The notes below the pieces were generated by a model that was given only the letters and a program-made list of their open reading frames with translations, was not told the origin of the DNA and ran no database searches. A stretch of 64,000 bases of DNA from Bacillota bacterium (GTDB lineage: Bacteria > Bacillota > Clostridia > Acetivibrionales > DSM-27016): positions 186,001-250,000 of the forward strand of contig JAEWDM010000019.1 of the NCBI GenBank assembly GCA_023390115.1. Direction: 5' to 3'. The position numbers were made by a program, and so were the translations under genes. This document shows, in pieces, positions 51,763 to 60,060 of this stretch. Every line of letters begins with the position of its first letter. The first letter of the stretch is position 1.

Positions 51763-51981
51763 TTATATTCTTTTATTTGTAAGGTCACCTTCACTAGCCT
51801 CACCACTAAGTACCCATTCATCAACTTCACTTGCTTTGAATTTCCATAGCTTACCTAATCGGTGACAGGGAATTTTTTCGCTTACAATTAACTTGCGGAC
51901 AGTGACAACTGTAACGCCCAAGTGTTCAGCTATTTCCTTTGTCCCAAGCCAAGGCTCTGCATTGTATTTATTCTCTGGCAT
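51763..51981 (-). CDS. small helix-turn-helix DNA-binding protein
   Basis: 72 residues: a single excisionase-type HTH, KEIAEHLGVTVVTVRKLIVS (about 16-35), followed by the wing HRLGKLWKFKASEVDEWVL. It lies 33 bases upstream of the restriction operon on the same strand, start after AAAGAGAG. It may act as the controller of that operon; it could also be a second Xis. Intact. Confidence 0.7.
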   Translation of the reverse strand: MPENKYNAEPWLGTKEIAEHLGVTVVTVRKLIVSEKIPCHRLGKLWKFKASEVDEWVLSGEASEGDLTNKRI

Positions 51982-52124
51982 AGTATACTCTCTTTCGTGG
52001 TTTTTCTCAAAATCTATTATATTATATCATAGATTGAGTAAATCTGATATGTATTTCGCATAATCAGGTAGGGGTTTTCCCACATTTTGTCTAGCACTTA
52101 GACAGAGTGTTGTTCACCGTCTAT

Positions 52125-52871
52125 TTACGTAAGTTCAATAATCTGTTCGTATAAACATATATATTTCTGTAACACTATTCTGTTTTCATGATAATGGCCA
52201 AAGAACCAATATTCAAAGTTACACCTCTTTCTGACTTCCTCGTGAAAGTCTGTCAAAGCATCAGGCTGATACATTCCATCACCAAGATGCTCTATTACGC
52301 TGCTGGGAGCACAATGAGTAAAAATGTAATCAACTCTCCAACTGCAAGATTCCAGAGTAGAACGTGCAGTAGCATACTCCGCTTCGCTTGGAAGTTCTTC
52401 ACGCCACCAAGAACGATGGTTGATACGATACATATATTTCCCCTGTTTATCCAGCAGGGCTTTTTTCTTTTTGAAATTAGGATCTTCAAGCTCTAGTATA
52501 CCATCGCTGATATCGTGAGAAGAAGCACCGCCCATTGTAAAAATGCGTTTCCCTGCAATCTCAAAAAGCTGTCCCCGCATTAAATGAATGACAGAAGGAC
52601 GAATAAAGTGTACATTTCCGCCATTCCATTTTTCTATTGGGTAATTGTTTAAGATATCATAGTTCTCATGGTTTCCATCAACAAAAAGTGTAGTAAATGA
52701 TTTCTTCTCCAGCCAGTCAAACCAATATTTGCTCTGGTTAGAAGTATCCCAGATGCCGAAATCTCCACAGATTACTACAAAATCAGCTTTTGTCATTTCT
52801 TTTTGTTCTGGGAAAATATCGGTTTTAAATCGGGTATAGTCTCCATGTGTATCACCAGTTACAAAAATCAT
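52125..52871 (-). CDS. metallophosphoesterase
   Basis: 248-residue calcineurin-like phosphoesterase. Metal motifs in order: GDTHGDYTRF (6-15), VICGDFGIWD, VDGNHENYD, FTHCAPSSVIEHLGDG and FGHYHEN. The substrate could be a phosphoprotein, a nucleotide or a nucleic acid end. The start follows AAGGAGG. It follows the DUF6076-like gene in the same direction. Such genes are carried by several clostridial IMEs, role unknown. Confidence 0.88.
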   Translation of the reverse strand: MIFVTGDTHGDYTRFKTDIFPEQKEMTKADFVVICGDFGIWDTSNQSKYWFDWLEKKSFTTLFVDGNHENYDILNNYPIEKWNGGNVHFIRPSVIHLMRGQLFEIAGKRIFTMGGASSHDISDGILELEDPNFKKKKALLDKQGKYMYRINHRSWWREELPSEAEYATARSTLESCSWRVDYIFTHCAPSSVIEHLGDGMYQPDALTDFHEEVRKRCNFEYWFFGHYHENRIVLQKYICLYEQIIELT

Positions 52872-52893
52872 GAAATCCTCCTTCTTTAATTAT

Positions 52894-53994
52894 TTAACAA
52901 AGAGCAATGTTTTTAATACCAGTCAAAAATTCATCGTCCTCAATTACTCCAGCAATAAATTTTTCCCTCAAGGCCATTGCAGGAATAGACCACTTATCAA
53001 ACTTTGCCTGAGCCTGCCCCATGGTTTCTTCTGTTTCCTTATTTCGGTCACGCTCCAGTTGCTGCTGTTTCATTCGACGTATGCGTTCATACTCCCTGAG
53101 AGCAGCATTCCCCGGCTTTTCCAGTTCTGCATTAAATACCAGCTTCGGCCCCACTTGCTTGCAGGTGCGGCCATTTTCTGTTTTTCGGCTACAATATTCT
53201 GCATGATGCTTATTTTTTAACACGAAGTAACGATTGCATAGCTTGCACCGTTTGACCCTTAGTCCACGGCTGACAAGTTCCATAAAGTCATAAACAATCA
53301 AATCCTCAAAAGAAAGAATCCACGTAAACGGCAGTAGACTGACACCATCTTTATCTCGATGCATTATGTCAAGTTGCACATCCAAATTCATCTCGCTGTC
53401 ATTCATTTGACGGACAGAAGCATAATCCAGATTTCCATGCTTGTCTACCGGTGCCATACCGTAACCTGTCTGGAATTTATAGTTACGAAGCCGCTTGGAA
53501 GATTGTATAAAACCAGAGAATTTTCTTGGCATAGAAATGTTCGGATATAAGCTGTCATCCAAGCAAAATGCCATGCCGGTAGAAAACTGCCGGTGCATTT
53601 GAATAATATACACCAACTCCAAGTAAGCACTTTTCATCTGATCAATGTCCGTCAATTTTTCATCTTCAAAGAATTGTGTCATAACACCTACTAAAAAGCG
53701 GTGCAGATGCAAATTTCCACTAAGTAAATCAGCAGCATTCAACATCTGGGTTTTGAGTTCTGCGTAACCTAGCTTGATTAGGAGTTCGGGTTCAAAATCC
53801 GTCCCGCTGCCGAATTGCCAAACTGCTGCTTCATACTCGGTCAAATCCATCTCCAGAAACTGAATCAGAAAGTCACCCACACATTCCTGCTTAAAATGTC
53901 CCATGTTCGATTCATTTTCAAACCAAACAATCCGCAGGGCATGTGCGGACTCTTTATATATTTTGTAGCATGGCAACTGCGGTACATAGAACAT
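52894..53994 (-). CDS. DUF6076-like zinc-finger protein
   Basis: About 366 residues from ATG 53994 with GGAGG six bases before; the longer frame to 54024 lacks a site. Middle helical domain, then a zinc-finger-like RCKLCNRYFVLKNKHHAEYC with further Cys in RKTENGRTC (about 275-305), then a charged helix RIRRMKQQQLERDRNKE. I know this type from conjugative and mobilizable elements as DUF6076. DNA or RNA binding is likely from the finger, but unproven. Confidence 0.65.
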   Translation of the reverse strand: MFYVPQLPCYKIYKESAHALRIVWFENESNMGHFKQECVGDFLIQFLEMDLTEYEAAVWQFGSGTDFEPELLIKLGYAELKTQMLNAADLLSGNLHLHRFLVGVMTQFFEDEKLTDIDQMKSAYLELVYIIQMHRQFSTGMAFCLDDSLYPNISMPRKFSGFIQSSKRLRNYKFQTGYGMAPVDKHGNLDYASVRQMNDSEMNLDVQLDIMHRDKDGVSLLPFTWILSFEDLIVYDFMELVSRGLRVKRCKLCNRYFVLKNKHHAEYCSRKTENGRTCKQVGPKLVFNAELEKPGNAALREYERIRRMKQQQLERDRNKETEETMGQAQAKFDKWSIPAMALREKFIAGVIEDDEFLTGIKNIALC

Positions 53995-54127
53995 AATGGC
54001 CTCCGTATGGAATGGATTTTTCAAGAAAAAATTATTTCCGGTTCTTTATTTCAAATCCGTCTTACTCTTGTTACCATTATATCACAGGGAATGACTTTTT
54101 TAAAATATAATTCCCGAAGGAGGAAGT

Positions 54128-55090
54128 ATGAGTGAATTACAGCTAATTAATATGTCTGACGTGGAAGCTACCGCTGTGCAGTGGCTGTGGTATCCCTACA
54201 TACCTTTCGGAAAGCTGACTATTATGCAGGGTGATCCGGGTGAAGGAAAAACGCATCTCATTCTGGCAATTACTGCACTTCTCACCAAAGGAGAAGCCCT
54301 GCCGGGCGTGAAGCCGATACCGCCTGCGAATGTGATTTATCAAACCGCAGAGGATGGGCTTTCCGATACCATTAAGCCACGGCTGGAGCTGGTGGGTGCA
54401 GACTGTAACCGAATATTAGTAATTGATGAGAGTAAGGAGATGCTGTCTCTCAGCGATGAGCGTATTCGGGAAGCGATTCAGAAGACGGATGCCAAACTGC
54501 TTATCCTCGACCCCTTACAGGCTTATCTGGGCGCTAACGTAGATATGCACCGTGCAAATGAGATACGTCCGGTCTTTCACAAATTAGGGCAGGTAGCAGA
54601 GGAAACCAGTTGTGCAGTCGTTATCATCGGTCACATGAATAAAGGCGGCGCCAAAAGTGGATACCGGGGCTTGGGTTCCATTGACATCACAGCCGCCGCC
54701 CGCAGCGTACTGGTTGTAGGAAAATCACCCCAAGACCAGAATATCCGCATTATGGCTCACAGCAAAAGCAACCTTGCTCCGGCAGGAAGTTCTATTGCCT
54801 TTGAACTGGGCAATACCTTCCGTTTTTTAGGAACAAGCTCAATTACAGTAGACGAGCTGCTGGGGTTTGAAACGATTCGGCGCAATGTTTTAGAAGAGGC
54901 AAAAGCATTGCTTGTGACCATGTTGTCTCAGGGAAAACTGGAAAGTCGCCTGATTTCGCAGGCAGCACAGCGACAGAATATTTCCGAGCGGACTTTGAAA
55001 ACTGCAAAAAAGGAGTTGGGGATTCAGTCAATACGAGAAAAAGATAAGTGGTATTCGGTTCTTCCTCCAAGGGGCAAGAGTGCAAAATAG
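54128..55090 (+). CDS. RepA-like AAA ATPase/helicase
   Basis: 320 residues. The RecA-like core (about 20-230) has GDPGEGKT at 35-42 (Walker A), LLILDPLQAYLG (Walker B), VVIIGHMNKGG and a CAVV...SVLVVG segment, close to plasmid RSF1010 RepA and phage-type helicase loaders. A C-terminal winged-helix tail (about 250-320) ends the protein. Its place just before the mobilisation genes suggests replication of the element after excision. The start follows GAAGGAGG. Confidence 0.85.
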   Translation: MSELQLINMSDVEATAVQWLWYPYIPFGKLTIMQGDPGEGKTHLILAITALLTKGEALPGVKPIPPANVIYQTAEDGLSDTIKPRLELVGADCNRILVIDESKEMLSLSDERIREAIQKTDAKLLILDPLQAYLGANVDMHRANEIRPVFHKLGQVAEETSCAVVIIGHMNKGGAKSGYRGLGSIDITAAARSVLVVGKSPQDQNIRIMAHSKSNLAPAGSSIAFELGNTFRFLGTSSITVDELLGFETIRRNVLEEAKALLVTMLSQGKLESRLISQAAQRQNISERTLKTAKKELGIQSIREKDKWYSVLPPRGKSAK

Positions 55091-55115
55091 CCTATATACC
55101 ACTTTTTGCACTCTT
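55076..55115. repeat. 12-base inverted repeat around the repA stop
   Basis: AAGAGTGCAAAA (55076-55087) and TTTTGCACTCTT (55104-55115) form a perfect 12-bp stem, covering the repA stop codon. A third copy, TTTTGCACTCTT, lies at 55248-55259. Confidence 0.75.
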
Positions 55116-55287
55116 ACCATAGAGAGAACGTAAGACCGAAAGAAACGGATTCACACCCGAAGGGTGTGGCAAGCGTCCTATCCGTAAGACGCCTACGGCA
55201 TCTCGTGGATAGTTTCCTGCTGGCGCAGGGCCGAAATAGCCGAGAGCTTTTGCACTCTTGGCAATCCAAAACAGAAAGGAGTTTTTC
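55116..55287. promoter_or_regulatory. candidate origin of transfer upstream of mobC/mobA
   Basis: Gene-free stretch just before mobC, with several hairpins: CACACCC / GGGTGTG (55152-55168) and GCGTC / GACGC (55173-55192), plus a copy of the 12-base repeat. The oriT of MOBP elements usually lies here. The nick site was not identified. Confidence 0.5.
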
Positions 55288-55623
55288 ATGAAACGAAACA
55301 GCAGTATTACATTTCGTGTCAGCGGGCACGAAAAGCAACGCATTGCTGCTAAGGCAAAAGCGGCAAGATTTTCTACTTCGGACTTTTGCCGTCATGCAGC
55401 ATTGGGCAAGGAAGTCCGGCATATCGAAGGGTTGAATGAGTGTAACTATGAGCTGAACAAAATCGGCAACAACATCAATCAGCTTACAGTGCTCTGTCAT
55501 CAGCGCCGGATTGATAATCCGGATTTACGAAACATTCACGGCAGGCTGTGTGCTGTGCTGGACAGCATTGCTTACTTGCTGTATCAGGAGGAATCCGAAG
55601 ATGGCCATTGTCAAGCCAATTAA
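55288..55623 (+). CDS. mobC: mobilisation accessory protein MobC
   Basis: 111 residues from ATG 55288 after AAAGGAG. It opens with a ribbon-helix-helix-like MKRNSSITFRVSGHEKQRIA, then ARFSTSDFCRHAALGKEV and YELNKIGNNINQLTVLCHQR, the conserved NxxGNNINQ of MobC. MobC opens the DNA at oriT for the relaxase. It overlaps mobA by 23 bases, so the two are coupled. Confidence 0.88.
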   Translation: MKRNSSITFRVSGHEKQRIAAKAKAARFSTSDFCRHAALGKEVRHIEGLNECNYELNKIGNNINQLTVLCHQRRIDNPDLRNIHGRLCAVLDSIAYLLYQEESEDGHCQAN

Positions 55624-56776
55624 AGTCCGTGCGGGTAATCTGGCGGGGTTGCGTGGGGTATTAAACTACATAAAAGCAGATTTCAAAACCAAAGATGGTA
55701 CTCTGGTTTTCGGCAAGGACTGTATTCCCGAAAAAGTCTTTGAGCAAATGCTGATTACAAAAAAAGCCTTCCATAAGGACACCGGCCGTCAGTATGCGCA
55801 CTTTGTACAAAGCTTTTATCGCTATGATAACCTCACTCCAGAGCAGGCATTGGAAATCGGGCAGAAATTCATGGAACGATATGAGCACTTCAAGGATTTT
55901 CAAATTTGTGCTGCCGTCCATACCAACGGTCCCCAACTGCATATTCATTATGTGGTGAATACCGTCAGTCATGTAGATGGCCGAAAGTGGCAATCCTCGC
56001 CGGAGGATTTAAAACAGATGCGGAGCATATCCGATGACCTATGCCGGGAATATGGCTTAAATGTCTACGAAAAGCCCCATAAAGGACATCGTTCCTATGG
56101 GGAATACAAAGCCAACCATAGCTGGAAGCAACAGCTTGCAGAGGATGTTGCCCGCTGCGTACAGGCCAGCAGCAACACAGCCGACTTCAAGCTGCTGCTG
56201 TCGGAATGCGGTATTGACTGTGACATTGGAAAGAAGAAAAGCCTTTTATTCACAGTACAGGCTGGCACCTATGGACTTGAGGAGGAACGCAAATGCTCTA
56301 ACTGGAAGCTGATGTCCTATGGTGATTTTACCAGCGAAAATATTATGCAAAGCATCGTCTTTAATGACTTTGTGATTGATGCGGCTTGGCACGATTTTCC
56401 TCTGGTGTCCGAGGTATTGGCAGCACTAGGCGCCAGCAATAATCCAGATGACCCGCAGATTTATGAGAGGACATTTCTTGCCAACCTTTGCCCAGAGGAT
56501 TTTAAGGGCAAAACCAAACTCCAGATAGAGCAAATGCTGGCAGAGCGAAAATACCAGGAGTTGATTGCTGCACAGACGAAAGCAATACTGGAGCGTATTG
56601 CTGGAGAGCAGGCGCAGGCGGCCATTCTGCACCGTTCCATAGCAGGTCTGATTGAAGAATTTATTCACTGGCAGCAACAAAAGCAATTGGAAAAACAATA
56701 TAAAATGCAAGAAAAATCTGGTAATACAATGGAGGCGAAAATTTATGATGAAGAAAACGAATGGGAATTGTATTAA
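55601..56776 (+). CDS. mobA: MobA/VirD2-type relaxase
   Basis: 391 residues from ATG 55601. The N-terminal relaxase domain (about 1-180) has VRAGNLAGLRGVLNYIKAD, RQYAHFVQSFYRYDNLTPEQ and VHTNGPQLHIHYVVNTV; the HIH cluster is the metal site, with a Tyr upstream as the probable nucleophile (MOBP family). The C-terminal half is helical (LQIEQMLAERKYQELIAAQT). It nicks oriT and leads the strand into a recipient. No coupling protein or secretion genes are in element B, so it depends on a helper. Confidence 0.9.
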   Translation: MAIVKPIKVRAGNLAGLRGVLNYIKADFKTKDGTLVFGKDCIPEKVFEQMLITKKAFHKDTGRQYAHFVQSFYRYDNLTPEQALEIGQKFMERYEHFKDFQICAAVHTNGPQLHIHYVVNTVSHVDGRKWQSSPEDLKQMRSISDDLCREYGLNVYEKPHKGHRSYGEYKANHSWKQQLAEDVARCVQASSNTADFKLLLSECGIDCDIGKKKSLLFTVQAGTYGLEEERKCSNWKLMSYGDFTSENIMQSIVFNDFVIDAAWHDFPLVSEVLAALGASNNPDDPQIYERTFLANLCPEDFKGKTKLQIEQMLAERKYQELIAAQTKAILERIAGEQAQAAILHRSIAGLIEEFIHWQQQKQLEKQYKMQEKSGNTMEAKIYDEENEWELY

Positions 56777-56802
56777 CCGCCAATTAATGGAGGTTAAGAA
56801 TT

Positions 56803-57009
56803 ATGTCATTGACACAGAAAGAGGCTTACCGGGTAATGCTTCAAGAATACCCCGATGTGCTGAATATGGACGATTTATGCAAGTTATTGGCAGTAAGCAA
56901 AAAGACTGCCTACAAGCTGCTCAAAGACGGTGAAATTGGCTGCATTAAGGTTGGAAGGGAATACCGAATCGCCAAGGCTCATCTTCTTACTTACTTTGGT
57001 ATTGTCTAA
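56803..57009 (+). CDS. xis: excisionase
   Basis: 68 residues: MDDLCKLLAVSKKTAYKLLK (about 24-43) is the helix-turn-helix and IGCIKVGREYRIAKAHLLTY the wing of Tn916-type Xis. It lies just upstream of the integrase in the order typical for tyrosine-recombinase elements and should bend the ends to favour excision. Start after GGAGG. Confidence 0.88.
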   Translation: MSLTQKEAYRVMLQEYPDVLNMDDLCKLLAVSKKTAYKLLKDGEIGCIKVGREYRIAKAHLLTYFGIV

Positions 57010-57019
57010 TAAAAGGTTC

Positions 57020-57033
57020 GCACTTTAAAGTGC
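57020..57033. promoter_or_regulatory. palindrome between xis and int
   Basis: GCACTTTAAAGTGC, a perfect 14-base palindrome, 90 bases before the int start. Possibly an operator. Confidence 0.4.
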
Positions 57034-57118
57034 TGAAATGTCTGGACGCTCACTTACTCTGATGCTATACTTTACTCATCAGCAGTAGGTGAGCTCCCGA
57101 CAGGAAAGGAGCAGAGTT

Positions 57119-58285
57119 ATGGTATCGGGACACCTTCAAGAAAAAAACGGATACTTCCATGCCGTGCTAAGTTTTAAGGATGAGCATGGAAAACGAAAGA
57201 CAAAATGGGTATCTACGGAGTTACCCATCAAAGGAAATAAGAAAAAAGCAGAACTAAAGCTTGCAGAGATAAGAAAAGCCTTCGTTCCGCCAAAGCAGCT
57301 GACACGAGACGCAGAGCAGATGTTTTCAGACTATATGCTGGAGTGGCTGCAATCAATGAAACCCAATATTGAGAATATCACCTTTGCGGGTTATACCAGA
57401 GCAGTGAAGAACGTGATTGTGCCATATTTTGAACCGCTCGACATTGCGCTGAAAGACCTGAAAGCCAGTGATATCCAGCGGTTCTATAATCATGAATTGC
57501 AGAAAGTTTCGGCAAAAACGGTACAGCGTTATCATGCGAATATTCATAAGGCGCTGAAAGATGCTGTGCGAATGGATATTATCGTAAGCAATCCTGCAGA
57601 AAAGGTCACTCGCCCCAAGGCACAGAAATTCGTGGGCAGTTTTTACGACAGTGAGGAAATCAACCAGCTGTTTGAGTTGTCCAAAGGGACACGTCTGGAG
57701 CTGCCTATCCTGTTTGGTGCATTTTATGGTTTGCGCCGTGCAGAGATTGTAGGATTGCGGTGGTCAGCCATCGACTTTCGACAGAATACCATCAGCATTC
57801 GCCACACGGTCAACAGCTATAAGCTGGACGGAAAAAAGGTAGTGGAGGCCAAGGACAGAGCGAAAACCAAATCCAGTATGCGTACACTGCCCTTGGTGCC
57901 TGTATTTCGTGACTATTTGCTTCAGCTAAAGAAAAAGCAGGAGGAATACCGCAGGCTCTGCGGAAACTCCTACTGCAAGGATTACCTGGATTATTTGTAT
58001 GTGGACGAACTAGGGCACTTGATTGAACCGAACTATATTACGCATACATTTCCAAGTTTCTTGGAAAAGCACGAGCTGAGAAAGATACGGTTTCACGATC
58101 TCAGACATTCTTGTGCATCGTTGCTATTAGCAAATAATGTCCCCATGAAGCAGATTCAGGAATGGCTGGGGCATTCGGATTTTAGTACCACAGCCAATAT
58201 CTACGCACACTTGGACTACAATTCTAAGCTATCCAGTGCATCTGCACTCATGGCTGGGCTGGGATTTTCAGAGTCCGCCGAGTAA
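57119..58285 (+). CDS. int: tyrosine integrase of element B
   Basis: 388 residues from ATG 57119 after AAAGGAG. It has a Tn916-type arm-binding N-terminal domain (YFHAVLSFKDEHGKRKTKWV), a SAM-like core-binding domain (about 75-170), and a catalytic domain with all residues: YGLRRAEIVGLRWSA (Arg), KTKSSMRTLPLV (Lys), RFHDLRHSCASLLLANNVPM (HxxR), LGHSDFSTTANIYAHLD (His and Tyr). It joins and excises the element at the tRNA-Ser. About 110 bases further lies the tRNA-Ser itself. Intact. Confidence 0.95.
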   Translation: MVSGHLQEKNGYFHAVLSFKDEHGKRKTKWVSTELPIKGNKKKAELKLAEIRKAFVPPKQLTRDAEQMFSDYMLEWLQSMKPNIENITFAGYTRAVKNVIVPYFEPLDIALKDLKASDIQRFYNHELQKVSAKTVQRYHANIHKALKDAVRMDIIVSNPAEKVTRPKAQKFVGSFYDSEEINQLFELSKGTRLELPILFGAFYGLRRAEIVGLRWSAIDFRQNTISIRHTVNSYKLDGKKVVEAKDRAKTKSSMRTLPLVPVFRDYLLQLKKKQEEYRRLCGNSYCKDYLDYLYVDELGHLIEPNYITHTFPSFLEKHELRKIRFHDLRHSCASLLLANNVPMKQIQEWLGHSDFSTTANIYAHLDYNSKLSSASALMAGLGFSESAE

Positions 58286-58354
58286 CTGCATCTCTCCATG
58301 AAATTAGGAGAGATATAAGACGAAAAATAAAAAAATGAGGCAGGCATAAAAAAT

Positions 58355-58391
58355 GAGAAAGCCTGTAAACCGCATGGTTTCAGGCTTTCTC
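58355..58391 (+). terminator. terminator after int
   Basis: GAGAAAGCCTG / CAGGCTTTCTC, perfect 11-bp stem, next to the tRNA-Ser 3' end. A partial copy of the loop side (AAACCGCATGGTT) recurs at about 58575. Confidence 0.7.
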
Positions 58392-58393
58392 GA

Positions 58394-58482
58394 TGGCGGA
58401 AGCGGTGGGATTCGAACCCACGTGCCCTTGCGGACAACTTGATTTCGAGTCAAGCTCGTTATGACCACTTCGATACGCTTCC
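58394..58482 (-). tRNA. tRNA-Ser(CGA), complete, carried by element B
   Basis: The minus strand gives the acceptor GGAAGCG / CGCTTCC, D arm, anticodon stem CTTGA / TCAAG with loop CTCGAAA (anticodon CGA, codon UCG), long variable arm, T arm GTGGGTTCGAATCCCAC, and an encoded CCA. All stems pair. It differs from the split tRNA-Ser in acceptor and anticodon stems, each with matching changes, so it is a separate gene and not a hybrid. It probably restores UCG decoding after the host copy was broken. Confidence 0.93.
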
Positions 58483-58632
58483 CAATGTATATCTACTCAC
58501 ATGCTGCTCCTTTATCCGTGGATTTTGGAGAGATGTAGGAGAGAGATATTAAAGAAAATATTCAATTTGAACCTGCGGAAAACCGCATGGTTACAGGGCT
58601 TTTGCGGTACTATCTACCATTCTGGACAGTCC
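58483..58632. other. right end region of element B
   Basis: No gene. It carries a copy of the arm repeat (TTGGAGAGATGTAGGAGAGA at about 58525) and TATCTACCATT (58611), which is inverted relative to the left end. Also AAACCGCATGGTT, a copy of sequence near 58366. Confidence 0.6.
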
Positions 58633-58640
58633 ATTTCGAG
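58633..58640. repeat. right attachment core of element B
   Basis: ATTTCGAG in the tRNA anticodon arm, direct repeat of 42857-42864. Confidence 0.75.
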
Positions 58641-58673
58641 TCAGGCTCGTTATGACCACTTCGATACGTCTCC
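58633..58673 (-). pseudogene. tRNA-Ser(CGA), 5' half
   Basis: The minus strand reads GGAGACG, the D arm (TATCGAAGTGGTCATAACGA) and the first half of the anticodon arm (GCCTGACTCGAAAT), then departs. Joining it to the 3' half at 42809-42864 gives a perfect tRNA-Ser. It lies 21 bases from tadA, the usual neighbour of a tRNA-Ser gene in Firmicutes, so this is the original host locus. Confidence 0.92.
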
Positions 58674-58693
58674 ATATTAAATAAATTTAAACT

Positions 58694-59167
58694 TTACTGC
58701 TTTCTCCTCGCTCTGAGCTCTCTGAAAAAATCCTTCAGTATCCCCGAGCATTCCTCTTCCAGTATCCCAAATCTTACATCAACCCTGTGATTAAACCTCT
58801 CAACACCAAGGACGTTTATTACCGAGCCCGCAGCTCCGGCTTTAGGATCCGGTGCTCCTATAAAAAGCTTTCCCACCCTGGCCTGTATTATGGCCCCCGC
58901 ACACATTGTACAAGGCTCCAGAGTAACATACATTTCACAGTCATTGAGCCTCCATGAGCCAAGCTTTCTAAAAGCCTTTCTTAAAGCCACGATTTCAGCA
59001 TGCATTGTAGCATCGCACTTAAGCTCCTTCTCATTATGTCCCCTGGAAATCACTTTACCCTGCCTGACAATAACCGCCCCAACAGGTGTTTCATCCTTGG
59101 CATATGCCTTAGCAGCCTCTCTTAAGGCCCGACGCATATACCCTTCATTAAGCAACCGCTCGTCCAA
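58694..59167 (-). CDS. tadA: tRNA adenosine(34) deaminase
   Basis: 157 residues. It turns A34 of tRNA-Arg into inosine. Zinc/catalytic motifs TMHAEIVAL and PCTMCAGAIIQARV are present. The frame opens at a TTG (59167) with GGAGGGG eleven bases before; an internal ATG ten codons in (MRRALREAAKAYAK) is the alternative. It lies next to the split tRNA-Ser on the same strand. Confidence 0.92.
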   Translation of the reverse strand: MDERLLNEGYMRRALREAAKAYAKDETPVGAVIVRQGKVISRGHNEKELKCDATMHAEIVALRKAFRKLGSWRLNDCEMYVTLEPCTMCAGAIIQARVGKLFIGAPDPKAGAAGSVINVLGVERFNHRVDVRFGILEEECSGILKDFFRELRARRKQ

Positions 59168-59442
59168 AGCTCTTTATAGCCCCTCCGGAAGCGCCTTACT
59201 TCTCAAAATATAATATAGTACAATTTTACGCAAGTCATATTATACTACAATAAAGAAAAACAATCAATGTTATTTTCAACTTAAATTAAATACACCCTTC
59301 AAACGCCTCAAACGTTCAAATTAACGTTATTTTTAAAACATGCGATTCAAAAATAAATTGCTTAATATATTACATAATTGTTTTATTGTAGCTTACAGCA
59401 TAGTATAATTATATTGTAAAAAGTTTTTAGGAGAATAAATAA

Positions 59443-60060
59443 ATGAAAATACCAAAACTTGAAGAGGCCCTGCAGCTCATGAATGAAGCCAAGACCATGA
59501 ATCCCGGACCATGGTGGGATCACTCCTTCTATGCCGCCCGGGCCGCCGGAGCAATTGCAGAGCTTCACCCTGAGCTTGATAGCTCAAACGCATATGTACT
59601 TGGGCTGCTTCATGATATAGGAAGACGTGAGGGTATACACCAGATGCGCCACATATTGGACGGATATAAGTTTCTGAGTGCTAAGGGCTTTGATGATGCA
59701 GCAAGAATATGTCTTACGCATTCATTTCCTGTGAAGGACACCGGAACAGCCGTAGCAAAATGGGACTGTCCTGATGATATGAAAAGCTTTGTGGACAGCT
59801 ATTTATCCGGAATAGAATATAATGAGTATGACAAGCTTATTCAGCTTTGTGATTATCTGGCACTGTCTACCGGCTTCACCCTTGTGGAAAAAAGAATGAT
59901 TGATGTGGCATTGCGCTACGGTACCAATGAATATTCAATACTGAAGTGGAAAGAAATAATCAACTGCCGCAGGCACTTTGACACAAAGATAGGCTGCCCT
60001 GTATACAGCATACTTCCCGGTATAGTAAAAAATACCTTTGAATTTGACCCTAACATTTAA
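59443..60060 (+). CDS. HD-domain phosphohydrolase-like protein
   Basis: 205 residues. The HD motif is in ARAAGAIAELHPELDSSNAY and LGLLHDIGRREG, with H in DHSFYA and QMRHI further metal ligands. HD proteins cleave phosphate esters of nucleotides or second messengers. The substrate is not known. The start follows TTAGGAG. The 275 bases upstream hold its promoter. Confidence 0.85.
   Translation: MKIPKLEEALQLMNEAKTMNPGPWWDHSFYAARAAGAIAELHPELDSSNAYVLGLLHDIGRREGIHQMRHILDGYKFLSAKGFDDAARICLTHSFPVKDTGTAVAKWDCPDDMKSFVDSYLSGIEYNEYDKLIQLCDYLALSTGFTLVEKRMIDVALRYGTNEYSILKWKEIINCRRHFDTKIGCPVYSILPGIVKNTFEFDPNI

Larger units (their letters stand above)
42857..58640. mobile_element. element B: integrative mobilizable element in tRNA-Ser
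   Basis: About 15.8 kb bounded by the direct repeat ATTTCGAG in the anticodon arm of a split tRNA-Ser. Inside: regulators, TnpV-like genes, a DUF4143-type ATPase, a restriction/defence cluster, a RepA-like ATPase, MobC/MobA, Xis, Int and a complete tRNA-Ser. It has a relaxase but no type IV secretion genes, so it would be mobilised by another element. Confidence 0.85.

Noticed and set aside
58394..58482. The complete tRNA-Ser as a hybrid of host and element halves
   Set aside because: Its acceptor and anticodon stems pair internally and differ from both halves of the split gene, so it is a separate gene.
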